Shown: positions 41,601 through 50,908, counted from the stretch's first letter. The stretch is 64,000 bases of DNA from CAVVFX01 sp963747535 (GCA_963747535.1 CAVVFX010000006.1:930001-994000), one strand, 5' to 3'. Program-made: numbers and translations. The notes: generated by a model not told the origin, from the sequence alone.

Positions 41601-44174
41601 TCACTCTTCGCGCAGGATTTCCAGCGGCTTTCTTCCCAGGACCCGGAAGCTTGCGGCCCAGCCCGCGGTTACTGCGATGGCTGCCGTCAATCCGATAGAC
41701 GCGAGACCTGCCAGCCAGTTCACTTCGGGTGTCGCGTTCATCATTCGTTTGAGCACCAGGGCCGCGAAGATAGACGCCATGATCGCGCCCATCAGTCCGG
41801 CGACCAGTCCCAGGATCAGAAACTCGACGGAGAACACGCCGGCGATGCTGCGGCGCGTGGCTCCGAGCGTTTTCAGGACCACCACTTCGCGAATGCGGCG
41901 GAACCTTTGACCGGCCACGCTCGACGAAAGTATGATCGCGCCGGCTAGCAGCGCGAACGCCGAAATGATCCGTACGACGACTGCGATCTGGTTTACGACA
42001 TCCTGGATGATGCGTAGCACGTCGGCTACATTCACCACCGTGATGGTGGGAAAACGACGGTAAATCGCCGTCTGCAACTGTCCGACCAGATCCGGGCTCA
42101 CGCGCACGCTGCCGTAGTAAATGGTGGGCAGCCCGTCCAGTACACCCGGACTGAAGACGAACTCGACGCGCGCATTCAACCTGACGGACTCGGTCTTCTG
42201 GATGGCGACGACCTGCGAACTAAATCTCCGCGAGGGAGTGCTCCATTCGATTCGCGATCCAACGTGTATGCCGAGGGCGCGCGCCGCTTCGTCCGCGACC
42301 GCGAGCTCGGGTTCAGACGGAGTGCTCGTCCACCACTTGCCCTTGGTAACGTGCGTGTAGGGAGGCTTCTCGCCCATGGTTGTGACGGCTGAAGTGCGCA
42401 GATAGCGCCGCGCGAAGCCTTTGAGCGTTTCGCGCGGCAGCGGCGCTCCGTCGATGGTCACGATGCGTGCGGCCACCGTGCCGATCATGTCAGGCGCTTC
42501 GGCCACTCCGGGCTGGCTCTTCAGCAGCGCCATCACAGCGTCACGCTGCGATGGCGTGATGTCGATCAGGTAGACATTGGGGAGCCCGGGCGGTGCGGAC
42601 TTGACCATTTCGCTCACCAGGCCGCGCTGGACAAGGTACACGGTGAGTGTGAACATCACGCCCACACCCATCGCGACCAGCACCGCGCCGGCATGATTGC
42701 CCGGTCGGTACAGGTTCGCGAGGCCATGGCGGATTTCAGCTCCTCCAGGCAGACGGCGCAGGATCCCCGGCGCGCATTCCCGCAGCCAGCGAAGTCCGCG
42801 CAGCAGCGCCCACGCGACTGCCGACAGCGCCGCCAGGCTGCCGAGTAGCGCACCTGCGAAGTACACGCCCATCCGGACCGACTGCGATAACCAGGCGGCG
42901 ATGGCACCGATGCCCAACACAATGAGAACTCCCGCCGCGATGGATGCCCGGGCGTCGACAATGGAGCGCCGGAACCATTGCCGGATGCGGCTTTGTCCAG
43001 GGATGCGGCTTTCCGGCATCTCGCGGCGGAAGATCAGGGCGGGACGAATCTTACGGATGGACAGCAGCGGAGGCAGAGTGAAAAGCATGGTGGTCAGCAG
43101 GCCGATGAGGATGCCCTGAAGCGCGGATATCCAGTCCACAGTCCAGGTCGCCTGTAAGTCGAAATAGCGGCGGATGAGCACGGGGAACATCATCTGCACG
43201 CCGCCTCCGAGCACGACCCCGAGCAGTCCTCCGGCGAGTCCGAGTCCGAGGGTCTGCAGGGCGTAAATGCGGACGATCTGGTTGGAGCGTCCACCGATGC
43301 ACTTCATGATGGCGATGGAATCGAGCTTCTGCTGTAAGTGAGCCTGCATCGCCATGCCTACGCCGAGCGAGCCCACGATGAGGGCCACCAGGCCGACCAG
43401 ACTGAGAAATACCGACGAGCGCTGCAGCCCGTTGGTCACGATAGGATGAGTCTGGGTGTAGTCGGTAATCAGCGCTTCGTCAAATACGCGCTGCAGGCGG
43501 CGCCGGATGCGCTGGATGGGGACGCCAGGTGGCGCTTTAAATAAAAAACGCTCCGAGGCGCGGCTGCCGGGAATCATCAGACCAGCGCGATCCAACGCCT
43601 CACGTGACATCAGCACGCGCGGTCCGACGTTGAGGCTCCCGGTCATCCGATCCGGTTCGCTGGTAACTGTCCCGACGATGCGAAAGGGTTGCCCGCCGAT
43701 GCGAACCGTGTCGCCGAGATGGGCATTCATACGCAGCAGCAGGTCGGTGGAGACGGCGACGGTATCGGGCTTCAGTGCTTGGGGGAGCGATTGCGGCGGG
43801 TCCAGTTTGACCGAGCCGTAGAAAGGATAGACGTTCGGATCGACGGCCTTCACCGAGATGAGGACCGGCGGCGCATCGCCCGAGTTCGAGAGCATGGTGA
43901 TCGTCTCGGTGATCCAGGTACGCTGCAGTCCTTCGTGTTCGAGACGGTCGAACATGTCCTGTTGGTCGCGGGTGGGGAGTGCGAAATTGCGGACCATCAG
44001 GTCGCCGGCCATGAGGGTGCGGGCTTCGTGCGACAGCATGGTCTGAAAAACGCGAGTGAAGCCTTTGACGCCGGTCAGGCAGGCAACGCCGGCCGCTACG
44101 GCCAGAATAACGAACAGGAATTTGGCGCGGGAGGCTCGCGCTTCACGCCAGGCGATTTTGAGTGCGGTCCTCAT
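41601..44174 (-). CDS. ybbP: ABC transporter permease, YbbP type
   Basis: 857 residues. The FtsX/MacB-type permease repeats occur twice, with ten or so hydrophobic segments: the N-terminal helix (FLFVILAVAAGVACLTGVKG), a block near 255-375, a central pair near 410-450, and the C-terminal group. Extracytoplasmic domains lie between. With YbbA it forms an ABC exporter presumed to act with TesA on lipid or acyl compounds. The gene overlaps the ATPase gene by 32 bases. The length is close to E. coli YbbP. The gene order ybbP-ybbA with divergent tesA is the same as in E. coli, which supports the assignment. Confidence 0.88.
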   Translation of the reverse strand: MRTALKIAWREARASRAKFLFVILAVAAGVACLTGVKGFTRVFQTMLSHEARTLMAGDLMVRNFALPTRDQQDMFDRLEHEGLQRTWITETITMLSNSGDAPPVLISVKAVDPNVYPFYGSVKLDPPQSLPQALKPDTVAVSTDLLLRMNAHLGDTVRIGGQPFRIVGTVTSEPDRMTGSLNVGPRVLMSREALDRAGLMIPGSRASERFLFKAPPGVPIQRIRRRLQRVFDEALITDYTQTHPIVTNGLQRSSVFLSLVGLVALIVGSLGVGMAMQAHLQQKLDSIAIMKCIGGRSNQIVRIYALQTLGLGLAGGLLGVVLGGGVQMMFPVLIRRYFDLQATWTVDWISALQGILIGLLTTMLFTLPPLLSIRKIRPALIFRREMPESRIPGQSRIRQWFRRSIVDARASIAAGVLIVLGIGAIAAWLSQSVRMGVYFAGALLGSLAALSAVAWALLRGLRWLRECAPGILRRLPGGAEIRHGLANLYRPGNHAGAVLVAMGVGVMFTLTVYLVQRGLVSEMVKSAPPGLPNVYLIDITPSQRDAVMALLKSQPGVAEAPDMIGTVAARIVTIDGAPLPRETLKGFARRYLRTSAVTTMGEKPPYTHVTKGKWWTSTPSEPELAVADEAARALGIHVGSRIEWSTPSRRFSSQVVAIQKTESVRLNARVEFVFSPGVLDGLPTIYYGSVRVSPDLVGQLQTAIYRRFPTITVVNVADVLRIIQDVVNQIAVVVRIISAFALLAGAIILSSSVAGQRFRRIREVVVLKTLGATRRSIAGVFSVEFLILGLVAGLMGAIMASIFAALVLKRMMNATPEVNWLAGLASIGLTAAIAVTAGWAASFRVLGRKPLEILREE

Positions 44175-44898
44175 AAGTCTGCGAAACCGGCTTCATCCGG
44201 TCCTCGGACAGACTAAAGTCTGCCCCACAAAGTTCGTCGCTGACGATTAGGCCGTCTCTCAGGGTGATGCGGCGCGACGCGTAGAGCGCCAGTTCCTGAT
44301 CATGAGTCACCAGGACGAGCGTAGTTCCTTCCCGCCCGTTGAGATCGAGCAACAGATCCAGCACTTGCTTACCGTTGGCGCTGTCGAGGTTGCCGGTCGG
44401 TTCGTCGGCGAAGAGAATCGGAGGACGCATAAGAAAGGCGCGGGCCAAGGCTACTCGCTGCTGCTCGCCGCCCGAAAGCTGAACCGGATAGTGATCCCGG
44501 CGATCGCTGAGTCCCACGCGCGCCAGCAACTCGCGGCCGCGCTGCTCGTACTCGCCGCCGAGCCCCTGTAGCTCGGCCGGCAACAGCACATTCTCCTCCG
44601 CAGTCAAAGTTGGAATCAGATTATAAGATTGGAAAACGAAGCCGATCTTGCGTCCGCGAACGACGGCGAGTTTGTCTTCCGAAAGGCCGACGATCTGCAC
44701 CCCGTCGAGCAGGATGCTGCCACTCGTCGCGGTGTCGAGGCCGGCGAGCAAGCCGAGCAGCGTGCTCTTACCGCTGCCGGATGGTCCCATAATTGCTGCG
44801 AACTGCCCGCTAGGGATTTCAAGGTCAATGCCTTTGAGAATCTCTACTCGGTGAGTGCCAGTGTCGATAGTTCGGGTGAGTCGGGAAACGGAGATCAT
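44143..44898 (-). CDS. ybbA: ABC transporter ATP-binding protein, YbbA type
   Basis: 251 residues. Walker A is GPSGSGKST, the Q-loop FVFQSYNLIP, signature LSGGEQQRVALARAFL, Walker B ILFADEPTGNLD, and H-loop VTHDQ. LolD/MacB/YbbA subfamily. It is about 20-25 residues longer than YbbA: after LRDGLIVSDE the tail CGADFSLSEDRMKPVSQ is encoded by a GGCAGACTTTAGTCTG-like repeat (44208-44230) and has no counterpart in the family. Start overlaps nothing; the divergent tesA start is 37 bases away. End overlaps the permease start. Confidence 0.92.
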   Translation of the reverse strand: MISVSRLTRTIDTGTHRVEILKGIDLEIPSGQFAAIMGPSGSGKSTLLGLLAGLDTATSGSILLDGVQIVGLSEDKLAVVRGRKIGFVFQSYNLIPTLTAEENVLLPAELQGLGGEYEQRGRELLARVGLSDRRDHYPVQLSGGEQQRVALARAFLMRPPILFADEPTGNLDSANGKQVLDLLLDLNGREGTTLVLVTHDQELALYASRRITLRDGLIVSDELCGADFSLSEDRMKPVSQTYEDRTQNRLA

Positions 44899-44935
44899 CG
44901 CGGAAGGGCGCTACGTCTGTCATTATGACATCAGG

Positions 44936-45634
44936 GTGTGGCGAACTTTCCTCACGGCTTTGGCCGCAATGTACTTTGTCATATGTTTAGGATGCGGTTC
45001 GGCGGATTCGGTTGTAAGAAAAGTCGCGCCTGAGGCGGCGCCGGTGTCGGAACATCACGGGGATCCGACGCCACCTCAAGATGACCGCCCGGTCATCGCC
45101 GCTTTTGGAGACAGTTTGACCGCGGGTTTCGGCGCCGAACCGGGCAAGAGCTTCCCGGATGTGGTGCAGCGATTGCTGGATCACGCGGGCTATCGCTATC
45201 GCGTCTTCAACGCCGGTGTGAGCGGCGATACAACTTCTGATGGGGTGGAACGGATGCCCGAAGTGATCGCACTGCATCCGGTGATTGTGATCCTGGAGTT
45301 CGGCGGCAATGACGGTTTACGCGGGCTACCGGTGACTACGACGAAAGCCAATCTCGCGCGGATGATCGAAGAGTTTCAGAAGTTGGGAATCAAGGTGCTG
45401 CTCGCGGGCATGACTCTGCCCAGAAACTACGGGCCCGAGTACATTGCTTCGTTTGAAAAGGTGTACGTCGAGTTGGCGGATCAGTACAAGGTGCCGCGCA
45501 TTCCTTTTCTGCTGGAGGGCGTCGGAGGCGTGCAGCGGTTGATGCAGAACGACGGTATCCATCCCAACGCGCAGGGCCACGCGATTGTGGCGAAGATGGT
45601 ACTTCGGTATCTGGAGCCGATGCTGTCGAAGTAG
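44936..45634 (+). CDS. tesA: GDSL/SGNH lysophospholipase-type esterase, TesA-like
   Basis: 232 residues from GTG 44936; the longer frame from 44855 would overlap the divergent ATPase gene and lacks a signal peptide. From the GTG, WRTFLTALAAMYFVICLGCGS is a signal peptide, possibly with lipid attachment at a Cys although the lipobox is imperfect. Catalytic Ser is in AAFGDSLTAG (block I), Gly in NAGVSGDTTSDG (block II), Asn in LEFGGNDGLRG (block III), and Asp/His in DGIHPNAQGH (block V). TesA is a periplasmic thioesterase/lysophospholipase. Divergent location beside ybbA-ybbP matches E. coli. Confidence 0.93.
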   Translation: MWRTFLTALAAMYFVICLGCGSADSVVRKVAPEAAPVSEHHGDPTPPQDDRPVIAAFGDSLTAGFGAEPGKSFPDVVQRLLDHAGYRYRVFNAGVSGDTTSDGVERMPEVIALHPVIVILEFGGNDGLRGLPVTTTKANLARMIEEFQKLGIKVLLAGMTLPRNYGPEYIASFEKVYVELADQYKVPRIPFLLEGVGGVQRLMQNDGIHPNAQGHAIVAKMVLRYLEPMLSK

Positions 45635-45682
45635 GGGCGATGGCATGGCGTACCGCCAGCGGCCGTCCGCCCCCCAAAAAAG

Positions 45683-47518
45683 CTATTGGTTGAGCGTGAA
45701 GTTGATGTCGATGGTTGTGATCACTTCTACCGGATTGCCGTTGAGAAGCGTCGGTTTGTAGACCCATTGTTTGACTGCCTCCAGCGCGGTTGGGACCAAT
45801 TCGGGAGGGCCGGAGACGACTTCCAGGTTCGTTACCAAGCCTTCGGGGCTGATGGTAGCGGTCAGCTTGACGGTCCCTTGAATGCGAGCCTGCTTGGCTT
45901 CGGTAGGATATTTGGGGACAACTTTTTCGAGGAGGTTGGACGCCTGAACATTGCCGCCTACGCGAATGGACTGAGGTTGATTTGCGTTAGCGGTTCGCGA
46001 GGCTGGCGGCTCTCCGGCGAGCCTCACGGTCAGCCTCACCTTGTCCTGGTTGACCACGCCCTGTAACCGCAGATGATCATCAATGTTTCGGAGAGACGCT
46101 TCTAATGCGCGAAGTCCGCCGAGGCTGTCGACCGTAAGAGTGCTTCCGACCTGCAGCAGACCGGATTGCTCCACCTTGTCCCGTAAGGCCGGCGACAGCA
46201 TAGACGTGTCGACGCTGGTGATGGTTCGCGGAGTGGTCAACGCAGGATTGGGCGCGGGCTGCACTTTGCCGGCGGAGGCAGCCCCCTTGTTGGCATCGAA
46301 GTGGACGGCAATTTGCAAGTCCGGCGTGGTTCCAGAATCCTGCGAAAAGTGCCAGTTGAGAACCGATTGGATCACGGGCTTGCGCAATTCCTGCGGACCG
46401 CTGACTGCGACTGCGTCGGTTACTTCGCCTTTGTCGTTTAAGGTCAGGTTAGCCACTACCGTTCCGGAAACATGTTTGGCGCGAGCTTCTTCGGGGAAGG
46501 GAATTCCCGTACGGTGCAGGAGTTTTGCGGCGCCCAGTTGCACTTCGACGCCGGAATCATCCACTGTCTCCTGTGGCGCAGCGCGAAGGGGGAACTGCCA
46601 CGCGGCAATTCCGATTACGAGAGGCAGCGTCGCGAGAGCGGCGGCCAGGGGAAGGAGCAGGTTGCGTTTCGTCATGGTAACTCCCGATACGATGGATTCC
46701 ACCCGCTGGCGCAGATGGCGTTTCTTAAGGAATAATGGCGCGGGCGCAAGGTCCGCGCTGAGTTGCAGCGACGCAATGGCGAGCAGCGCGTCGAGATAAG
46801 GACTAGGGTCGCCCGTGTAGCGGATTACTTCCTGATCGACCACCTGTTCGCGCGTGAGTTGAATCCGGCCCAGCAGCCACCAGATGGCGGGATGAAACCA
46901 GAAGATCGCCCGGACCAGTTCTTCGACGATGGCGATCGCCCAGTCGTGCCGCCGGATGTGGATGAGTTCGTGGCAGACGATGGAGGCTCGTTCTTCTACA
47001 GACAGGCCGGCGAAGCGGGCGGGTAACAGGATCACCGGGCTACGCAGTCCGAACGTGACGGGGCTCGCGATGTTTCGAGAGATGAGGATTTTGGCTTCCG
47101 GGGCAATAGCGAGTCGCATCCCAGCGTAGCTTTCGGCTGGATGCAGATCGACGGCGACGTCGCGATAGCGGCGCAGGCGGCGCAGTCCCAGGCCAATCCG
47201 GAGGATGCGCAATCCGATTCCCGAAGACAGCAGGGCGAGCGCGACCATCGGCCAGGTGATTACGAAACGCGCAGGGGCTGGATTGGCGGCGAGACGGAAG
47301 GCGCCGGTGGTGAAGGCTACGTCGGAGGTGCTGGGCGCAAGTTTGGCCCACGGTTGCAGAAGCGGCAGGGCGAGGCAAATCAGCAGAACCAAGTGCCAGT
47401 ACCAAAGCCGGCCACGGGATACGCGCAGGCGGAACAGCCAGGGCAGGGGAATGCATGCCGCGATGACGATCGCGATCTGCACACACCACGCGAGAAGATT
47501 GCTCCAGTAGAGATTCAT
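45683..47518 (-). CDS. BlaR1-like M56 metallopeptidase fused to two TonB C-terminal domains
   Basis: 611 residues. Four membrane helices flank the zinc peptidase motif H183-ELI-H187 in VCHELIHIRRHDW, as in BlaR1/MecR1. After the last helix (about 290-308) the periplasmic part has no penicillin-binding sensor. Instead there are two TonB_C-like domains: FPEEARAKHVSGTVVANLTL with VLNWHF, and VPKYPTEAKQARIQGTVKL with VKQWVYKPTLLNG, separated by an unclassified region. This fusion is common in acidobacteria and Bacteroidetes. It probably responds to an envelope signal by cleaving the BlaI-type repressor encoded just upstream (overlap ATGA). Confidence 0.92.
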   Translation of the reverse strand: MNLYWSNLLAWCVQIAIVIAACIPLPWLFRLRVSRGRLWYWHLVLLICLALPLLQPWAKLAPSTSDVAFTTGAFRLAANPAPARFVITWPMVALALLSSGIGLRILRIGLGLRRLRRYRDVAVDLHPAESYAGMRLAIAPEAKILISRNIASPVTFGLRSPVILLPARFAGLSVEERASIVCHELIHIRRHDWAIAIVEELVRAIFWFHPAIWWLLGRIQLTREQVVDQEVIRYTGDPSPYLDALLAIASLQLSADLAPAPLFLKKRHLRQRVESIVSGVTMTKRNLLLPLAAALATLPLVIGIAAWQFPLRAAPQETVDDSGVEVQLGAAKLLHRTGIPFPEEARAKHVSGTVVANLTLNDKGEVTDAVAVSGPQELRKPVIQSVLNWHFSQDSGTTPDLQIAVHFDANKGAASAGKVQPAPNPALTTPRTITSVDTSMLSPALRDKVEQSGLLQVGSTLTVDSLGGLRALEASLRNIDDHLRLQGVVNQDKVRLTVRLAGEPPASRTANANQPQSIRVGGNVQASNLLEKVVPKYPTEAKQARIQGTVKLTATISPEGLVTNLEVVSGPPELVPTALEAVKQWVYKPTLLNGNPVEVITTIDINFTLNQ

Positions 47519-47895
47519 GGTCTCGGCTTCTTTCTGGCCAGTCGTATGAGGTCGGCCAACTCTTTTTCGGTGAGGCCTTCGTCTTCGACGAGGTGCAGCA
47601 GGAGGGGTTCGGCCGAGCCGTTGAAAACGCGGTTTACGAACTCGCGCACCATACCTCCGATAACCTGCTGTTTGGGTTGTGAGGGGCGATAGACGTGGGC
47701 GCGCTCGGCGCTGGATTTCTTAAGATGACCCTTGTTTTCCAGGATCTTCATCAGGGTCATTACGGTCGTATACGCGATCTTGCGGTGTGCGAGTAATTTT
47801 TCGTACACATCGCGTACAGTCGCTTCTTCGAGGACCCAGACGATCTTCATGATCTCCAGTTCCTGATCGGTGAGTGTGGCTTTCCGGCGCCTCAT
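47515..47895 (-). CDS. BlaI/MecI/CopY-family repressor
   Basis: 126 residues. Winged-helix N-terminus (LTDQELEIMKIVWVLEEATV, YEKLLAHRKIAYTTVMTLMKILENKG) and the dimerisation helix with the cleavage region between (KSSAERAHVYRP). Paired with the M56 peptidase, whose ATG overlaps this stop. The operator palindrome at 47895-47910 overlaps the start codon, so the gene is surely autorepressed. The target besides its own operon is not visible; beta-lactamases are not in the window. Confidence 0.94.
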   Translation of the reverse strand: MRRRKATLTDQELEIMKIVWVLEEATVRDVYEKLLAHRKIAYTTVMTLMKILENKGHLKKSSAERAHVYRPSQPKQQVIGGMVREFVNRVFNGSAEPLLLHLVEDEGLTEKELADLIRLARKKPRP

Positions 47896-47910
47896 ACTAA
47901 TTAATTAGTA
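47895..47910 (-). promoter_or_regulatory. BlaI-type operator over the start codon
   Basis: TACTAATTAATTAGTA is a perfect 16-base palindrome beginning at the A of the repressor start codon. BlaI-family operators are A+T-rich dyads of the TACTACA...TGTAGTA type, and the ends TACTA...TAGTA match. Binding here would block both transcription and translation start of the operon. Confidence 0.8.
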
Positions 47911-47951
47911 CTAAAAGGGCCGCGTGTCAAGAGAATTTTTTAAACAGAGCA

Positions 47952-47983
47952 GTTACTGAGCCGCGACCCGTGAGGGAGCGGTT
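47952..47983 (+). repeat. Dispersed hairpin element, best copy
   Basis: GTTACTGAGCCGCGACC, CGTGA, GGGAGCGGTT: CCGC pairs with GCGG and CC with GG around a short loop. Intergenic, between the BlaI gene and the VWA gene. A degenerate copy GTTACTGAGCGGCGCGGG stands at 48966. Confidence 0.7.
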
Positions 47984-47997
47984 AGACCGTCTTTGTG

Positions 47998-48894
47998 TTA
48001 CGGGATGTAGATTTGGGTCGGACCTACCAGTTTGATTGGCGGAGGTTCCGCGTTGAGATGGAGGCGCTCGAAACCTCGGTGCAGCGAGGGAAGGTCCAGG
48101 CTCATGACGTATTGTCCGGCGAAACGGCGGTTGATCTCGTCGAAGAAAGGCTGCAACGCAACGGGATTGAAATTACCCTGCCAGAAGAACATGCCGCCGG
48201 TCGCTTCGCTGAGTTCAGAGAGGTCGTTTTGTCCCCAATTGATGAGCCTATAAGTGCGAGCAGCGCGCCCGGCGCTGGAGTAGTAAATCGAGTAGATAAG
48301 GACTCCGGCTTTTTGCGCGTCGTTGAAGGCATTTTCGAGATAAGGGTTTTGGGGTCCAGGTCCGTAGTAGGGATCAATGCCGCTGGAGATGAGCACGATC
48401 TCTCGAGGCTGCGCAGGCAGCGCCGGTAGCTTATGCAGGAAGTCCGCCAGCGCGATGTAGGGACTCGCCGAAATCCCCGGCATGGAGTAGGGCAACCGAA
48501 TCGCCTTTACCGCAGCCTCGCGATCCTTGGTCGGCTTCTGCACGGCCACCACGCTGCCGTTGCGGAGGTAGCCAATGGCTACTTTGACTTCGGGCGGCTG
48601 TTGACGAATGAAATTCTTGATGTCATTAAACTGGGTGCCAATGCGCGAATCGGTGCCATCGTCGATCATGATCCAGAGCTCGAGGCCGGCCGGATCGTCC
48701 CGCAGAGCATGCCACGTCACGACCCCGCTCGGCTGGTTATTGACGCGCGCGATTACGTCGTGCAGAGTAAGGGTTGGAGCAGGTGCCGAATTGGGACCTT
48801 CCGCGGTGACAATGATCGATGCACTGGTTACTGCGAAGGCGTTCGCGATGCCGAGCGCTAGAAACGCCGCCGCGTTCAGGATGAGTTTCGTCAT
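47998..48894 (-). CDS. Secreted VWA-domain protein (VWFA-related, acidobacterial type)
   Basis: 298 residues with a signal peptide (cleavage near AFA-VT). The VWA-like fold starts at LELWIMIDDGTDSRIG, where the MIDAS DxSxS is replaced by DDGTDS, so metal binding is doubtful. EIVLISSGIDPYYGPG is the fourth strand with its acidic residue. The ending QYVMSLDLPSLHRGFERLHL resembles the VWFA-related Acidobacterial domain. Single gene; likely extracellular ligand binding. The role is unknown. Confidence 0.8.
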   Translation of the reverse strand: MTKLILNAAAFLALGIANAFAVTSASIIVTAEGPNSAPAPTLTLHDVIARVNNQPSGVVTWHALRDDPAGLELWIMIDDGTDSRIGTQFNDIKNFIRQQPPEVKVAIGYLRNGSVVAVQKPTKDREAAVKAIRLPYSMPGISASPYIALADFLHKLPALPAQPREIVLISSGIDPYYGPGPQNPYLENAFNDAQKAGVLIYSIYYSSAGRAARTYRLINWGQNDLSELSEATGGMFFWQGNFNPVALQPFFDEINRRFAGQYVMSLDLPSLHRGFERLHLNAEPPPIKLVGPTQIYIP

Positions 48895-49116
48895 TGGCTT
48901 CTACTGTGTAAGACGCATCCGCGGACAGGTGGTTTCACGGATGCGCGGCCCGGAAACGCGCGGGCAGTTACTGAGCGGCGCGGGTGAAACCCTTTGAAAA
49001 ACCGGCGGCCTGTTATCGTGGGGGTGGTCTTTTGTGGTCTGCCCGGCTGCGGACCGGCCGTCTTTCCGGATTGCAGCTATGTGAAGCCTTGGCCCTGCGA
49101 ATGTGCATCTGCTGCC

Positions 49117-49140
49117 GAGTTGCGACCGCGAGGGAGCGGT
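49117..49140 (+). repeat. Dispersed hairpin element copy
   Basis: GAGTTGCGACCGCGAGGGAGCGGT, a further copy of the GAGCCGCGACC...GGGAGCGG family, eight bases from the lactate permease stop. The nearby GTGGTCTGCCCGGCTGCGG (49032) belongs to a second family also seen at 60665. Confidence 0.6.
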
Positions 49141-49148
49141 TGTCTGTG

Positions 49149-50771
49149 TTACGGCTGCAGCCTTGGCGCGACGTACGCGTAGAACACCACGATCAGTCCG
49201 ACGATGGAGGCTAGCAGAACACTATGCTTCAGAGTGAAGCGGAACAGGCGGCTCTCTCCAGTGGAGGCCATGGAAGTAGCCGCGGCTGCGACAGCCACGC
49301 TCTGCAGCGAGATCATTTTGCCCATCACGCCGCCGCTCGAATTGGACGCGGCCATCAGCACCGGGTTCATGCCCAGTTTGTGCGCCGTCACCACTTGCAG
49401 GTTGCCGAACAGAGCATTGGCGGACGTATCGCTACCGGTGAGGAATACACCCGTCCAGCCAAGCAGCGCGCTGAAGAACGGGAACATCGCGCCAGTCGCC
49501 GCGAAGGCCAGCCCCATGGTAGCGGTCGCGCCGCAGTAGTTCATCAGGAACGCGACCGCCAGCACCGTCGCGATAGTCAGTTCAGCGAGTAGCAGTTGCC
49601 GCACCGTTTTGAAGAGCACGCGCAGGAAGCGTGACGGCGACATTCGCAGCACCAGCGCGGTAAGGATACCAGCGATCAGGCAGGAAGTTCCGGCCGCGGA
49701 GAGCCAGTTCCACGTGTAGATCGCGCCGTAGGGGCTAGGCTGGTTCACGGCAGGCGGCATGCGCTGCACCAGGTTATGCAAGCCCGGCCAGGGGAATACG
49801 ATATTCACGGAGTTTAGATGCGCTTGCAGCGGTTTGTATCCCCAGGCCAGTACGCAGACCACGAGCAAGATATAAGGAATCCACGCCATGATGGCTTCGC
49901 CAAGCGGAATATGCTCGTGTTTCGACTGCGGCGTGCAACCTTCGAGGACGAAATTGTCTTTGGGTTTCCAGACGCGCATCAGAATTACCAGTGAGACGAT
50001 GCCGGCGAGCGACGCGCCGATGGCGGACAACTCCGGTCCGATGAAGTTTGATACCGCGAATTCGGTACCGGCGAATGTCACGCCGCAAATAATGGCGGCG
50101 GGCAGCACACCCTTCAAGGCCTTCCAGCCGCCCATGACCATCACAAGATACGCGGGAATGATCAGCGCAACCGGCGAGCAGATGCGGCCCACCCCTGCGC
50201 TCAAACGGTCGAGCGGCAGCGAGGTGATCCCGGCGAGCGTGGTCAAAGGTATCCCGATGGAGCCGAACGCCACCGGCGCGGTATTGGCCAGGAGGCAGAT
50301 CGCCGCGGCGTAGAAGGGGCTGAAGCCGAGTCCCGTCATCATAGCGGCGGCGACAGCGACCGGTGTACCGAATCCCGCAGCGCCTTCGAGGAACGCCCCG
50401 AACGCGAAAGCGATCAGCAACGCTTGTAGACGCCGGTCTTCGGTGAGGTTGCCGACCGACTTTTTCACAATCTCGAACTTGCCCATTTCGACGGTGATGT
50501 TGTAGAGCAGGATGGCGGAAAACACAATCCAGCCGATAGGAAACAGGCCGAACGCCGCGCCGTAGCCGATGGACGCAATAAGATGTTTGACCGGCATCCC
50601 GAATTCGATGAGCGCCACCAGGATGGCCGCTCCCAGTCCGGACAGTGCCGCCATCCAGGCGGGTTTGCCGAGAATGCCGATCAACAACAAAAGAACAAAG
50701 ATAGGAAATGCGGCTCCCAGCGCGGAAAGCGCAAGGCTGCCGCCGATGGGTGTGTAGTTATGCTGCCACAT
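49149..50771 (-). CDS. lctP: L-lactate permease family transporter
   Basis: 540 residues with about fourteen hydrophobic segments. MWQHNYTPIGGSLALSALGA is the LctP N-terminus, and FAFGAFLEGAAGFGTPVAVAA, GSIGIPLTTLAGIT, FFSALLGWTGVFLTGSDTSAN and SNSSGGVMGKMISLQS are the family signatures. LctP imports lactate or glycolate with protons. No lactate dehydrogenase or regulator gene is adjacent. Upstream a hairpin repeat and the HIT operon end separate it. Confidence 0.96.
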   Translation of the reverse strand: MWQHNYTPIGGSLALSALGAAFPIFVLLLLIGILGKPAWMAALSGLGAAILVALIEFGMPVKHLIASIGYGAAFGLFPIGWIVFSAILLYNITVEMGKFEIVKKSVGNLTEDRRLQALLIAFAFGAFLEGAAGFGTPVAVAAAMMTGLGFSPFYAAAICLLANTAPVAFGSIGIPLTTLAGITSLPLDRLSAGVGRICSPVALIIPAYLVMVMGGWKALKGVLPAAIICGVTFAGTEFAVSNFIGPELSAIGASLAGIVSLVILMRVWKPKDNFVLEGCTPQSKHEHIPLGEAIMAWIPYILLVVCVLAWGYKPLQAHLNSVNIVFPWPGLHNLVQRMPPAVNQPSPYGAIYTWNWLSAAGTSCLIAGILTALVLRMSPSRFLRVLFKTVRQLLLAELTIATVLAVAFLMNYCGATATMGLAFAATGAMFPFFSALLGWTGVFLTGSDTSANALFGNLQVVTAHKLGMNPVLMAASNSSGGVMGKMISLQSVAVAAAATSMASTGESRLFRFTLKHSVLLASIVGLIVVFYAYVAPRLQP

Positions 50772-50847
50772 GGCGTCTGAAAATGATATCAGAATGTTGG
50801 GGAGGCGCGGTACGGCACAGACTGAAGAGACAACAACGTACTTAGTA

Positions 50848-50886
50848 CTTACTGAGCCGTGACCGTTAGGGAGCGGTTGGATAACC
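50848..50886 (+). repeat. Dispersed hairpin element copy
   Basis: ACTTACTGAGCCGTGACC, GTTA, GGGAGCGGTTGGATAACCG: another copy of the intergenic element, between lctP and the HIT gene, in the same orientation as all others in the window. Confidence 0.65.
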
Positions 50887-50908
50887 GATTGTGCAACTCT
50901 CTGAAGTC

